A stretch of 64,000 nucleotides of DNA from Alphaproteobacteria bacterium (GCA_041396705.1 JAWKYB010000019.1:47894-111893); one strand, 5' to 3'; counted from the stretch's first letter, positions 30,788 through 39,448 are shown. The notes: generated by a model not told the origin, from the sequence alone. Translations and numbers: made by a program.

Positions 30788-31771
30788 ATGGCGTTGCTGG
30801 AAATCAGGAATCTGTCGGTCCGCTTCCCGTTCGCAGACGGCGTGTTCGCCGCGGTCGAGGGCGTCGACCTCGACGTCGAGACCGGCGAGGTGCTGGGCGT
30901 GGTCGGCGAGAGCGGGTCCGGAAAGTCGGTGACGATGCTGGCGGTAATGGGACTGATCCCGTTTCCCGGCGAGGTCACCGCCGACCGGCTGACCTTCGAC
31001 GGCATCGACCTGCGCGGGCTGTCGCCCCGCCGTCGCCGACGCATCGTCGGCAAGGACGTGGCGATGATCTTCCAGGAGCCGATGACCAGCCTCAATCCAT
31101 GCTTCACGGTCGGCTTCCAGCTGACCGAGGCGCTGAAGGCGCATATCGGCGGCACGCGGCGCTGGCGGCGCGAGCGGGCGACGGAACTGTTGGACCAGGT
31201 CGGCATTCCGGCGGCCGGGGAGCGCCTGCGCGCGTTTCCGCATCAGCTTTCCGGCGGCATGTGCCAGCGGGTGATGATCGCGATGGCGATTGCGTGCAGC
31301 CCGCGCCTGCTGATCGCGGACGAGCCCACCACCGCGCTCGATGTCACCATCCAGGCCCAGATCATCGACCTGCTGCGGCGGCTGCAGGCCGCCGGCGACA
31401 TGGCGCTGGTGCTGATCACGCACGACATGGGCGTGGTCGCCGAGGCGGCGGACCGCGTCGCGGTGATGTATGCCGGACAGGTGGTGGAGGTGGCCGGGGC
31501 CCGGCAGCTGTTCGACGGCCCGCGCCATCCCTATGCCGCCGCCCTGCTGGAGGCGCTGCCCGAGCGCAGCGCCGGCCGCGACCGGCTGCCGACCATTCCC
31601 GGCGTCGTCCCCGGCGCTTACGACCGGCCAGACGGCTGCCTGTTCAGTCCGCGCTGCAGCCGCGTCGATGCCGCATGCCGCGCCGCCCGGCCGCCGATGG
31701 CGCACGGCGACGGCCCCGCCGCGCGTCACGTGCGCTGTTTCCATCCCGTGCCGGCACCGTTGGCGGCATGA
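30788..31771 (+). CDS. dppD: Oligopeptide/dipeptide ABC transporter ATP-binding protein DppD-like
   Basis: 327 residues. Walker A GESGSGKSVTML, the Q-loop IFQEPMTSLNP, signature LSGGMCQRVMIAMA, Walker B LLIADEPTTALD and switch His in LITHDMG. The C-terminal oligopeptide-transporter extension contains the Cys-rich GCLFSPRCSRVDAACR, which can hold an iron-sulphur cluster in this family. It powers peptide uptake with DppF. The stop overlaps the dppF start by 4 bp. Confidence 0.92.
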   Translation: MALLEIRNLSVRFPFADGVFAAVEGVDLDVETGEVLGVVGESGSGKSVTMLAVMGLIPFPGEVTADRLTFDGIDLRGLSPRRRRRIVGKDVAMIFQEPMTSLNPCFTVGFQLTEALKAHIGGTRRWRRERATELLDQVGIPAAGERLRAFPHQLSGGMCQRVMIAMAIACSPRLLIADEPTTALDVTIQAQIIDLLRRLQAAGDMALVLITHDMGVVAEAADRVAVMYAGQVVEVAGARQLFDGPRHPYAAALLEALPERSAGRDRLPTIPGVVPGAYDRPDGCLFSPRCSRVDAACRAARPPMAHGDGPAARHVRCFHPVPAPLAA

Positions 31772-32769
31772 CGGCGGCGATGGCGGAGGCGCCGGCGGCC
31801 GGCATGCTGGTCAGCGCACGCGGTCTCTGCCGTCACTATCCGGTCGGCGGCGGCGTGTTCAGCCGCGCCGGCCTGTTGAAGGCGGTCGACGGCGTCGACT
31901 TCGACCTCGCCGCCGGACGCACGCTGGCGGTGGTCGGAGAGAGCGGGTCGGGCAAGTCCACCCTCGCCCGTCTGGTCACCCGCATCGAGCCGCCGACGTC
32001 CGGCAGCCTGGCGATCGACGGTATCGACGCCGTGCGCCCCACCCTGCAGCAGGCGGCGGACATCCGCCGCAAGGTGCAGATGGTGTTCCAGAACCCGTTC
32101 GGCTCGCTCAACCCGCGCCGCAAGGTCGGTGCCGCGCTGGAGGAGGTGCTGGTCATCAACACCGACTGGCCGGCGGCAAGGCGGCGGGAGCGGGCAATCG
32201 AGATCATGGGCAAGGTCGGACTGCGCCCGGAGCACCACGCCCGCTATCCCCACATGTTCTCCGGCGGCCAGCGCCAGCGGATCGCGATCGCCCGCGCGTT
32301 GATGCTGGAGCCCAAGCTGGTGGTCGCCGACGAGCCCGTTTCCGCCCTCGACGTCTCGGTGCAGGCGCAGGTGCTCAACCTGATGAAGGACGTCCAGGAG
32401 GAATTCGGCCTGGCCTATCTGTTCATCAGCCACGATCTCAGCGTCGTCCGCCACGTCGCCCATGAGGTGCTGGTGCTCTATCTCGGCCGCACCGTCGAGC
32501 AGGGTCCGGCGCGCACCGTGTTCGCGCGCCCGCTGCATCCCTACACCCGTGCGCTGCTTGCCGCGACGCCCGCCGTCGACCCGGAGAACCGGGCCGAACG
32601 CGTGCCGCTGACCGGCGAGCTGCCGTCGCCGCTCGACCCGCCCTCGGGCTGCGTGTTCCGCACCCGCTGTCCGCTCGCCGCCGCCGTGTGCGCCGAGGAA
32701 CAGCCGGCGCTGCGCGAGGTTTCCGGCCGCCGCGTCGCCTGCCACTTCGCCGAGCGGGCCGACGCCTGA
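31768..32769 (+). CDS. dppF: Oligopeptide/dipeptide ABC transporter ATP-binding protein DppF-like
   Basis: 333 residues from ATG 31768, overlapping the dppD stop (ATGA). Walker A GESGSGKSTLARL, Q-loop VFQNPFGSLNPR, signature FSGGQRQRIAIARAL, Walker B VVADEPVSALD and switch FISHDLSVV. The C-terminal segment has the Cys-rich SGCVFRTRCPLAAAVC. It pairs with DppD; no binding protein or permease gene is next to them, so they may serve a transporter encoded elsewhere. Confidence 0.92.
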   Translation: MTAAMAEAPAAGMLVSARGLCRHYPVGGGVFSRAGLLKAVDGVDFDLAAGRTLAVVGESGSGKSTLARLVTRIEPPTSGSLAIDGIDAVRPTLQQAADIRRKVQMVFQNPFGSLNPRRKVGAALEEVLVINTDWPAARRRERAIEIMGKVGLRPEHHARYPHMFSGGQRQRIAIARALMLEPKLVVADEPVSALDVSVQAQVLNLMKDVQEEFGLAYLFISHDLSVVRHVAHEVLVLYLGRTVEQGPARTVFARPLHPYTRALLAATPAVDPENRAERVPLTGELPSPLDPPSGCVFRTRCPLAAAVCAEEQPALREVSGRRVACHFAERADA

Positions 32770-32941
32770 CCCCGCCTGCGCGGCACCGCGGCGACGTCAC
32801 GCCGGACTCACACCGTTGTTATGCAACGTGCGCCGAATTGCGGTGCATTCGTTAGCTATGGGAACAAATACTGTGCAACGGGCCGGCAGCAAAGAACGGT
32901 CCATGATCGATTACTCGAACGACCGCACAGGAGACAGATCG

Positions 32942-33232
32942 ATGACCAAGGCAAAGACCAGCGCGCTGGCTCTGGCCGCCCTCGCCAGCGGCGCCTTCGC
33001 CGCGGCAACGTTCGTCGCGCCCGCGCAGGCCGAGACGGTGAAGTGCTACGGCATCGCCAAGGCGGGCGAGAACGACTGCGCCAACGTCGCGGGCACCCAC
33101 AGCTGCGCCGGCCAGTCGACCGTCGACTATTCCTTCGACGAGTGGAAGACCGCCGAGCAGGGCGACTGCCTGGCGATGGGCGGCAGCCTCGAAGGCGGCG
33201 ACGGCATCAACGAAAAGATGATCGAGAGCTGA
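32942..33232 (+). CDS. bufA1: Bufferin-family RiPP precursor BufA1 (DUF2282)
   Basis: 96 residues, with GGAGAC eight bases before the ATG. A Sec signal peptide (SALALAALASGAFAAATF...APAQA) precedes a mature part with four Cys: KCYGIAK, NDCANV, HSCAGQ and GDCLAMGG. This is the DUF2282 pattern of bufferins, copper-buffering peptides whose central Cys are modified by a BufB-BufC enzyme pair, both encoded next. Export after modification is known for the family. The 172-bp region upstream contains the likely promoter, not resolved here. Confidence 0.9.
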   Translation: MTKAKTSALALAALASGAFAAATFVAPAQAETVKCYGIAKAGENDCANVAGTHSCAGQSTVDYSFDEWKTAEQGDCLAMGGSLEGGDGINEKMIES

Positions 33233-33249
33233 GCCGACTGCGCGGGCGG

Positions 33250-33270
33250 CGTGCCGCATTCTTCGGCATG
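33250..33270 (+). terminator. Weak hairpin between bufA1 and bufB
   Basis: CGTGCCG (33250-33256) pairs with CGGCATG (33264-33270) with one G-T wobble and a 7-nt loop. It lies just after the precursor gene and could reduce read-through so that more peptide than enzyme is made. No T-run. Confidence 0.3.
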
Positions 33271-33302
33271 CCACCTGTCCCGCCACCGGCGCGGACGGCC
33301 CA

Positions 33303-34172
33303 GTGACACCTTCCACCATCCCTGCCGCGGCGGGCGTGGGCCTGCGGCACGTGCACCTGGAGGCGTTCGCCCAGACCGCGCCCGCGGTTTCCTGGGTCGA
33401 AGTCCACTCCGAGAACTTTTTCGGCGACGGCGGGGCGCCGCTGCGTCTGCTCGACCGCGTCCGGCGCAACCATCCGGTCAGCCTGCACGGCGTCGGCCTG
33501 TCGCTGGGCTCGGCCGAGCGGCCTGACCCTGGCCACCTGCGCAAGGTCGCGGCCGTTGCTGAGCGCTACCAGCCGGGCCTGGTCTCGGAGCACGCCGCCT
33601 GGGCGGGCAGCGGCGGCGTCTATCTGAACGACCTGCTGCCGCTGCCCTACACCGAGGAGGCGCTTGACGTTCTGTGCCGCAACATCGCGATCGCGCAGGA
33701 TGCCTTGGGTCGGCCGCTGCTGATGGAGAATCCGTCGACCTATCTGCGCTTCGCGGAGTCGACCATTCCCGAGTGGGAGTTCATGGCCGAGCTGCCGCGG
33801 CGCACCGGCTGCGGATTGCTGCTCGACGTCAACAACATCGTCGTGTCCTGCCTGAATCACGGCTATGACGCCGCCGCTTATCTCGATGCGATCGACCCGG
33901 CGACGGTCGGCGAGATCCACATCGCCGGCCACAGCACGCTCGAGATAGACGGCGCCGCGTTGCGCATCGACGATCACGCGTCGGCGCCGCCGACCGCGGT
34001 CTGGGACCTGCTCGACCGCGCGCTGCGGCGCTGCGGCCCGGTTCCGGTGCTGCTGGAATGGGACCAGGCGATCCCGCCGCTGCAGCGGCTTGTCGACGAG
34101 GCCGCCGGCGCCCAGGCCGCGATCGACCGCCTCGCCCGGGCAGCGACCCGGGAGGTCCGCCATGTTGCGTGA
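33303..34172 (+). CDS. bufB: MNIO family iron oxidase BufB (DUF692)
   Basis: 289 residues from GTG 33303. DUF692 multinuclear non-haem iron-dependent oxidase, which modifies Cys residues of the bufferin precursor. Metal-ligand motifs of the TIM barrel are seen in WVEVHSENFF, VSLHGVGLSLG, VSEHAAW, LMENPSTYL, LLLDVNNIVVS and EIHIAGHS. It overlaps bufC by 11 bp, consistent with a stable BufB-BufC complex. Confidence 0.92.
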   Translation: MTPSTIPAAAGVGLRHVHLEAFAQTAPAVSWVEVHSENFFGDGGAPLRLLDRVRRNHPVSLHGVGLSLGSAERPDPGHLRKVAAVAERYQPGLVSEHAAWAGSGGVYLNDLLPLPYTEEALDVLCRNIAIAQDALGRPLLMENPSTYLRFAESTIPEWEFMAELPRRTGCGLLLDVNNIVVSCLNHGYDAAAYLDAIDPATVGEIHIAGHSTLEIDGAALRIDDHASAPPTAVWDLLDRALRRCGPVPVLLEWDQAIPPLQRLVDEAAGAQAAIDRLARAATREVRHVA

Positions 34173-34962
34173 GTTGCAACGCGACTTCGCCGCCGGCCTG
34201 TTTGCGCCCGGCGGATCGCCTGTGCTGGAGCGGATCGTCGCCGACGGCATCGCGCCGGACCGCCGCCTGTTCGTCCACTTCAACACGGTCGCCCGCTCGC
34301 TGACCCAGGTGCTGGCAAACGCCTATCCCGCCCTGCACGGTCTGCTGGGCCCGGACGCCTTCCGCAGCGCCGCGCTGGACCATGTTCGCGCCCGGCCGCC
34401 GGCCGGCGCCGCGCTGCTTGCATATGGCGACGGGTTCGGCGCGGCGGCGGCCGCCGCGGCCCCGGATCTCGACCCGCAGCTGGTCGAGGCCGTCGCCGCG
34501 ATCGAATGGGCACAGAAGCAGGCGTTCCATGCGGCCGATGCGCCGGTGCTGACGGCGGCAGCGCTGCAGGCGGTGCCGGCGGCGCAGCTGCCCGGACTCG
34601 TGCTGCGGCCGCATCCGGCGCTGCGGCTCTGCGCTGCGCCGACGGCCGGCTTTGCCGTCTGGTCGCGCGCGATCCAGGACGGGCCCGCGGCGCGCCGACT
34701 GGCGTCGACGGCCGAAGGGCCGAGCCATACGCTGATCGCGCGTCCGGAAAGTTCTGCAACGGTCACACCGGTGTCGCCGGGCCAGTATGCCCTGGTCGCC
34801 GCGCTGGCCGCCGGCCGGTGCCTCGGCGAAGCGGTCGAGGAAGCCGTCGCGGCCGATGACGGCCTCGACCTCGGCCGGGCCCTGCGCGAGCTGCCGGGAC
34901 TGGCCGCCTTCTCGCACATCCACGCACACCCTGGGGAACAAGAAGATGGCGACAACGACTGA
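34162..34962 (+). CDS. bufC: BufB partner protein BufC (DUF2063)
   Basis: 266 residues from ATG 34162, inside the end of bufB. The DUF2063 N-terminal domain has LRELQRDFAAGLF and RRLFVHFNTVARSLTQVLANAYPALHGLLG. This protein binds the MNIO enzyme and presents the precursor peptide. The C-terminal part (about residues 130-260) is the less conserved winged-helix-like region seen in the family. The 3' end overlaps the DoxX gene by 17 bp, so the operon is tightly coupled. Confidence 0.9.
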   Translation: MLRELQRDFAAGLFAPGGSPVLERIVADGIAPDRRLFVHFNTVARSLTQVLANAYPALHGLLGPDAFRSAALDHVRARPPAGAALLAYGDGFGAAAAAAAPDLDPQLVEAVAAIEWAQKQAFHAADAPVLTAAALQAVPAAQLPGLVLRPHPALRLCAAPTAGFAVWSRAIQDGPAARRLASTAEGPSHTLIARPESSATVTPVSPGQYALVAALAAGRCLGEAVEEAVAADDGLDLGRALRELPGLAAFSHIHAHPGEQEDGDND

Positions 34963-35440
34963 GGCCGGCCGCGCACGCGGCCGGCACGACGGCGGCCTGG
35001 CCGCTCTCTACCGGCGGGTCGACGATCTGGTCGGCGCAATTGCGGAGCCGGTGATCCTGCTCGGCCTTCGCGTTTACGTCTTCTACATTTTCTTCCGCTC
35101 CGGCCTGGCCAAGATCGACAATTTCGGCGGCACGGTGGACCTGTTCGCCAACGACGAATGGGGCTACGGGCCGGTGTCGTTCCTGCCGCCGGAAATCATG
35201 GCCTTCCTCGCCACCGCCTTCGAGCTGATCTGCCCGGTGCTGATCCTGATCGGCCTGCTGACGCGGCTGGCCAGCGTGCCGTTGCTGGCCATGACGATCC
35301 TGATCCAGTTCGTGCTGGCCGCCGCGATCCGCGACTATCACAACATCGAGCACTTCGTGTTCATGGCCGCGCTGGCGATCCTGCTTCGCTTCGGCCCCGG
35401 CCTCGTCTCGATCGACCACTGGTTGCGTCGGCGCGCCTGA
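34946..35440 (+). CDS. DoxX family membrane protein of the bufferin operon
   Basis: 164 residues, four hydrophobic segments. DoxX motifs: LRVYVFYIFFRSGLAKIDNF, a PEIMAFLATAFELICPVLILIGLLTRLAS block and FVFMAALAILLRFGPG. DoxX proteins often close bufA-bufB-bufC operons; their role there is not settled but is thought to be membrane redox or export-linked. Its ATG lies within bufC. Confidence 0.88.
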   Translation: MATTTEAGRARGRHDGGLAALYRRVDDLVGAIAEPVILLGLRVYVFYIFFRSGLAKIDNFGGTVDLFANDEWGYGPVSFLPPEIMAFLATAFELICPVLILIGLLTRLASVPLLAMTILIQFVLAAAIRDYHNIEHFVFMAALAILLRFGPGLVSIDHWLRRRA

Positions 35441-35572
35441 GCCGGATCGCTGCAGATCGCCGCCGCCCGCCCTGCCGGGGCAGCCCGGCAGGGCCGATCG
35501 ACCGCGCGGTTAACCGCGTCGCAACGCTCCCCCGCTATCGTTCCGGGCGAATATTTGCTTGGAGTGCACGCG

Positions 35573-36616
35573 ATGTCTGGACTGGACGAACTGCGCAAGC
35601 GGGTTGAGGCTGCCGAGGAGCAGTTCGGGTTGATCGCGGCCCAGAGCAGGACCTACAGCGAGCGGCTGACCGGCCTGGTCAGCAAGATGGAACTGGTCCA
35701 CACCGACCAGCAGCGCGAGATCGCCGCGCTGAACGGGCGTCTGGGCCAGTACGAGCAAGAGAACGGCAACCTGAAGTCGATGCTGCACAGCCTGTTGCAC
35801 GCCATCGAGGCCGGCAGCCAGAGCGTGATGGGCCAGACCATGCGCGACCTGGAAGGGCGCGTCGGCCGGCTGATGGGCGACAAGCCCGCTCCGGCCGCCG
35901 GCGATGCGGACGACGCGGACGTTATGCTCGCGGAGGCCGACGAGGCCGAATGCGATGTCGCCGCGGCGGCCGACAATGCAGACGCCGCGGACGTTATGCT
36001 CGCGGCCGATGCCGACGATGCGGAGCTCGCGGCGGATTCGATGGCCGACGACGAGCCGGAGGCGGGCGAAGAGCTCGTCGCCGACGGCATGGACGACGCG
36101 GCGGCGGCGATGGCCGAGGACGAAGACCCGGCCGCCGAGATCGCCGACGCCGCCGACGAGGACAGCGCAGCCTTCGGCGAGGACGCCGAGGCGCTGGACC
36201 TGGCAGACGAGGCCGAAGAGGATTCGCTACTGGCGCACGGCGGCGACGTGATGATCGAGGAGCCGGCCGGCGCGGACGACGAGACGATCGAGTTCGAAGA
36301 CGACGACGCGGCCGGCAGCCCTGCGCTGCAGTCCGCGAACATCGTCGAGCTGGACGACGCGCCCGACGAGACCGAGGCCGAGATCGAGCCCAGCTCGCCC
36401 AGCGACCTGCTGCAGCGCGTCGAGGCTGCGGCCAACGCGTTGCTGGCGGCCGGCCTGGATGCCGAAGCCGGCGGCGACGACGAGGACATCTCCGACGAGA
36501 TCTCCGCCCTGCTGCAGGACGTGATCGACGTCGACGAGGACGAGCTGTTGCTGATGGACGAGGCAGCAGCCGGCGACGATGCCGCTTTGGAGGAGCCGGA
36601 AGAGGCCGCCGCCTGA
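35573..36616 (+). CDS. Highly acidic coiled-coil protein
   Basis: 347 residues from ATG 35573, which has GGAG 10 bases upstream (an in-frame TTG at 35555 is less likely). Residues 1-100 are a predicted coiled coil (LDELRKRVEAAEEQFGLIAA; LTGLVSKMELVHTDQQREIA). Residues about 105-347 are almost all Ala, Asp and Glu, with short hydrophobic islands such as SPSDLLQRVEAAANALLAAG and ISALLQDVIDVDEDELLLMDE. A 24-residue unit is duplicated, with an exact 20-nt DNA repeat. No signal peptide or enzyme motif. Cytoplasmic and strongly anionic; function unknown. Confidence 0.72.
   Translation: MSGLDELRKRVEAAEEQFGLIAAQSRTYSERLTGLVSKMELVHTDQQREIAALNGRLGQYEQENGNLKSMLHSLLHAIEAGSQSVMGQTMRDLEGRVGRLMGDKPAPAAGDADDADVMLAEADEAECDVAAAADNADAADVMLAADADDAELAADSMADDEPEAGEELVADGMDDAAAAMAEDEDPAAEIADAADEDSAAFGEDAEALDLADEAEEDSLLAHGGDVMIEEPAGADDETIEFEDDDAAGSPALQSANIVELDDAPDETEAEIEPSSPSDLLQRVEAAANALLAAGLDAEAGGDDEDISDEISALLQDVIDVDEDELLLMDEAAAGDDAALEEPEEAAA
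35914..36005. repeat. Exact 20-nt direct repeat inside the acidic gene
   Basis: The 20 bases at 35914-35933 recur exactly at 35986-36005, 72 bp apart and in frame. The encoded DADVMLA unit is repeated, showing recent internal duplication of a 24-residue block. Confidence 0.85.
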
Positions 36617-36725
36617 CCCGGGCGACGGCAGCCGATAGGCCCGCCGGACGTCGCGCGACAGACCGCTTGACCTGCGCGCAGGCGCGCGCACACTGCGCCT
36701 CCTGGCAGCGCAGGAGGGGCGGGCA

Positions 36726-37400
36726 ATGGGCAAGACGGTCAACCTGACGGCGGGCGACGGCCATGGCTTCCAGGCCTATCTGGCCGAGCCGACCGGCACC
36801 CCGCGCTTCGGCCTGGTGGTGGTGCAGGAGATCTTCGGCGTCAATCCGCACATCCGCGGCCTGTGCGACGGCTTCGCCGCCGACGGCATACTGGCCGTGG
36901 CGCCGGCGCTGTTCGACCGGGTCGAGCGTGAGGTCGAGCTGGGCTACGACGCCGAGGGCGTAGCGGCCGGGCGCGCCCTGCGCGGGCAGATCGGCTGGGA
37001 CGACCCGCTGCGCGACATCGCGGCCGCGGCGCACATCGCCGCCATCGGCGGGCGCGTCGGCATCGTCGGCTATTGCTGGGGCGGATCGCTTGCCTGGCTC
37101 ACCGCCTGCCGCATGGGCGGCACCGTCGCAGCGGCGGTCGGCTACTACGGCGGCCAGATCCACGATTTCAGGGCCGAGACGCCGCAGGTGCCGGTGATGC
37201 TGCACTTCGGCGAGAAGGACGCGATGATTCCGCCGGACCACGTGGCGGCGATCGCCGCCGCCCATCCCGACGTGCCGGTGCACAGCTATCCCGCCGGCCA
37301 TGGTTTCGGCTGCGACGCCCGGGCCGACTATCACGCCGACAGCGCGCGAACGGCGCGCGCCCGCACGCTGGACTTCTTCGTGCGTCACCTGGCCGGTTGA
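36726..37400 (+). CDS. Dienelactone hydrolase family protein
   Basis: 224 residues. Alpha/beta hydrolase of the dienelactone hydrolase group, usually acting on 4-carboxymethylenebut-2-en-4-olide or other lactones/esters. The nucleophile elbow is GYCWGG (Cys), with upstream VVVQEIFGVNPHIRG, and the acid and His are in FGEKDAMIPPDH and YPAGHGF. No other aromatic-degradation genes are adjacent, so the physiological substrate is unknown. An AT-poor 109-bp gap separates it from the acidic protein. Confidence 0.9.
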   Translation: MGKTVNLTAGDGHGFQAYLAEPTGTPRFGLVVVQEIFGVNPHIRGLCDGFAADGILAVAPALFDRVEREVELGYDAEGVAAGRALRGQIGWDDPLRDIAAAAHIAAIGGRVGIVGYCWGGSLAWLTACRMGGTVAAAVGYYGGQIHDFRAETPQVPVMLHFGEKDAMIPPDHVAAIAAAHPDVPVHSYPAGHGFGCDARADYHADSARTARARTLDFFVRHLAG

Positions 37401-37410
37401 GGCGGCCGGC

Positions 37411-38103
37411 TCAGAATTTCTCGACCCAGGGCCGCAGTTCGATCTCCCAGGTCCAGGCGCTGCGCGGCTGGGTCGCCACCGCCCAGTAGGTCCGCGCGAT
37501 CGCGTCCGGGTCGAGCGTGCTGTCGGGCTGGTCGCCGATGGTCTGCAGCCGCGGCGACCGGATCGCGCCGTCGATGACGAAATGAGCGACATGGATGTTG
37601 TGCGGCGCCAGCTCGCGCGCCAATGCCTGGGCCAGCCCGCGCTGGCCGAACTTGCCCATGGCGAAGGACGACGAGTTGGCGAAGCCCTTCACGCTGGCGC
37701 TGGCGCCGGTGAACAGCAGCGCGCCGTGTCCGCGCTGCAGCATCGCCCGCGTCGCCGCCTGCGCCACCAGGAAGCTGCCGAACGCCGTGATCTGCAGCGC
37801 ATCCCACACCGCGCCCGGATCGAGGTCCGTCACCGCGCCGCGCACCCTGCCGCTGGCGTTGAACACCACCAGGTCGGGCGCACCCAGGGCCTCGGTGTGC
37901 GACGCGAACAGCGCCTCGACCGATTCCGCCTCGGAGACGTCGCAGACGAAGGCGCGCGCGCCGGTCTCGGCACAGAGGTCGGCCAGCTTGTCGGTATGGC
38001 GCGCCGCCAGTCCGACCCTCAGGCCTTCCGCGGCGAACAGGCGGGCCAGCGAGGCGCTGAGCCCCGGGCCGGCGCCGACGATCAGGGCGGATTCGAATTG
38101 CAT
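37411..38103 (-). CDS. SDR family protein with atypical active site
   Basis: 230 residues. N-terminal nucleotide-binding motif VGAGPGLSASLARLFAAEG and NASG in place of NNAG. At the active site the usual Tyr of YxxxK is replaced: SSSFAMGKFGQRGLAQAL shows Phe-x-x-x-Lys. This Phe form occurs in a group of alphaproteobacterial SDRs and argues against an ordinary dehydrogenase reaction. Cytoplasmic. Convergent with the dienelactone hydrolase gene (10-bp gap). Confidence 0.8.
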   Translation of the reverse strand: MQFESALIVGAGPGLSASLARLFAAEGLRVGLAARHTDKLADLCAETGARAFVCDVSEAESVEALFASHTEALGAPDLVVFNASGRVRGAVTDLDPGAVWDALQITAFGSFLVAQAATRAMLQRGHGALLFTGASASVKGFANSSSFAMGKFGQRGLAQALARELAPHNIHVAHFVIDGAIRSPRLQTIGDQPDSTLDPDAIARTYWAVATQPRSAWTWEIELRPWVEKF

Positions 38104-38188
38104 GTCAGGGCTCCAAGCTGCGGCCGATCGCCGATCCGACGAAGGCGGGTGGCGGCGGCGATTGCCAGCGATGCGATAGCCGCCGAGA

Positions 38189-39448
38189 ATGACGTTCCAG
38201 GCCAACATAGGGCGAAACCGGAGAATTGACGTGGATCTGACGCGCGCCGCTTCGATCGAGGACCTCAGGCTGCTCGCGCGGCGGCGCGTCCCGCGTTTCG
38301 CCTTCGATTTCATCGACGGCGGCGCGGAGGGGGAAGACGGGCTCCGGCGCAACAGCGCGGCATTCACCGACATTCGCCTGACGCCGCGCTATCTGGTCGA
38401 CGTGTCGGCGCGCCGGCTGGAGACGACGCTGTTCGGCCGCAGCTATGCCGCGCCGTTCGGCATCGCGCCGATGGGTCTGCTCAACCTGATGTGGCCGGGC
38501 ACCGACCTGGCGTTGGCCCGGTTGGCGGCGCGCGAGCGCATCCCCTACGGCACCAGCACCAACGCCTCGACGGAACTGGAGGCGCTGGCCGAGGCGGCTG
38601 AAGGCTATGGCTGGCTGCAACTCTACATTGCCGACCAGTCGACGATGACCGACGATCTGATCGCCCGCGGCAAGGCCGCCGGCTTCGAGGTCATGCTGCT
38701 GACCGTCGACGTGCCGGTGCGCGCCAAGCGCGACCGCGACCAGCGCAACGGCTTCAAGGTGCCGTTCCGGATGACGCCCGACATCGTCGCCCAGCTGGTC
38801 AGCCGGCCCGGCTGGTCGCTGGCGACGCGCCGGGCCGGCCCGCCCAATTTCGAGAGCCTGAAGCGCTACCACGGCGCCACCGACGTGCAGGCGCTGGCCC
38901 AGTTCCAGGCCGGCATCATCACCGGCCGCTTCGCCTGGGACGACCTGAAGCGGCTGCGCGACCGCTGGCCGGGCAAGCTGGTGGTCAAGGGTATCCAGGC
39001 GCCGGAGGACGCGGTGCGCTGCGTCGAGGCAGGCTGCGACGGCGTGATGGTGTCCAACCACGGCGGCCGGCAGGCGGCCTACGCCCCCGGCTCGATCGAA
39101 TCGCTGCCGCTTGTGGCGGCCGCGATCGGCGGCAAGGTGCCGCTGCTGATCGACAGCGGCCTGCGCCGCGGCGAGGACGTCATCCGCGCCCGCGCGCTGG
39201 GTGCGACGATGGCGCTGTTCGGCCGCGCCTTCGCCTATGGCGCCGGTGCCGGCTGCGACACGGGGGTGGCGCGCGCGTTCGACATCCTGCGGCGCGAGCT
39301 GGACCTGGCGCTGGGCCAGCTCGGCGTGCCCGACATCGCCGCCGTCGGGCCCGACATGGTGATGGGCGCTTCGATCCCCGCCGCCGGATCGGCCCCGGCC
39401 CGCAAGCCCGCGTCGAAACGGAAGCCAAAAGCGCCAGACGGTCTGTAA
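38189..39448 (+). CDS. FMN-dependent alpha-hydroxy-acid oxidase/dehydrogenase
   Basis: 419 residues. Family of L-lactate, mandelate and glycolate oxidases: IEDLRLLARRRVPRFAFDFIDGGAE, PFGIAPMGLLNLMWPGTD, LLTVDVPVRAKRDRDQRNGF, VKGIQAPEDAVRCVEAGCDGVMVSNHGGRQ (catalytic His and Arg) and LLIDSGLRRGEDVIRA. No membrane anchor is apparent. The Ala/Pro/Lys-rich C-terminal tail, from about residue 385, overlaps the 3' end of rnpB on the other strand (39431-39448). The electron acceptor is unknown. A GTG at 38231 is a possible later start. Confidence 0.9.
   Translation: MTFQANIGRNRRIDVDLTRAASIEDLRLLARRRVPRFAFDFIDGGAEGEDGLRRNSAAFTDIRLTPRYLVDVSARRLETTLFGRSYAAPFGIAPMGLLNLMWPGTDLALARLAARERIPYGTSTNASTELEALAEAAEGYGWLQLYIADQSTMTDDLIARGKAAGFEVMLLTVDVPVRAKRDRDQRNGFKVPFRMTPDIVAQLVSRPGWSLATRRAGPPNFESLKRYHGATDVQALAQFQAGIITGRFAWDDLKRLRDRWPGKLVVKGIQAPEDAVRCVEAGCDGVMVSNHGGRQAAYAPGSIESLPLVAAAIGGKVPLLIDSGLRRGEDVIRARALGATMALFGRAFAYGAGAGCDTGVARAFDILRRELDLALGQLGVPDIAAVGPDMVMGASIPAAGSAPARKPASKRKPKAPDGL

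Noticed and set aside
35950..36747. Arg/Gly-rich frame overlapping the acidic protein
   Set aside because: It is the shadow of GAC/GAG/GCC-rich codons of the acidic protein in another frame.
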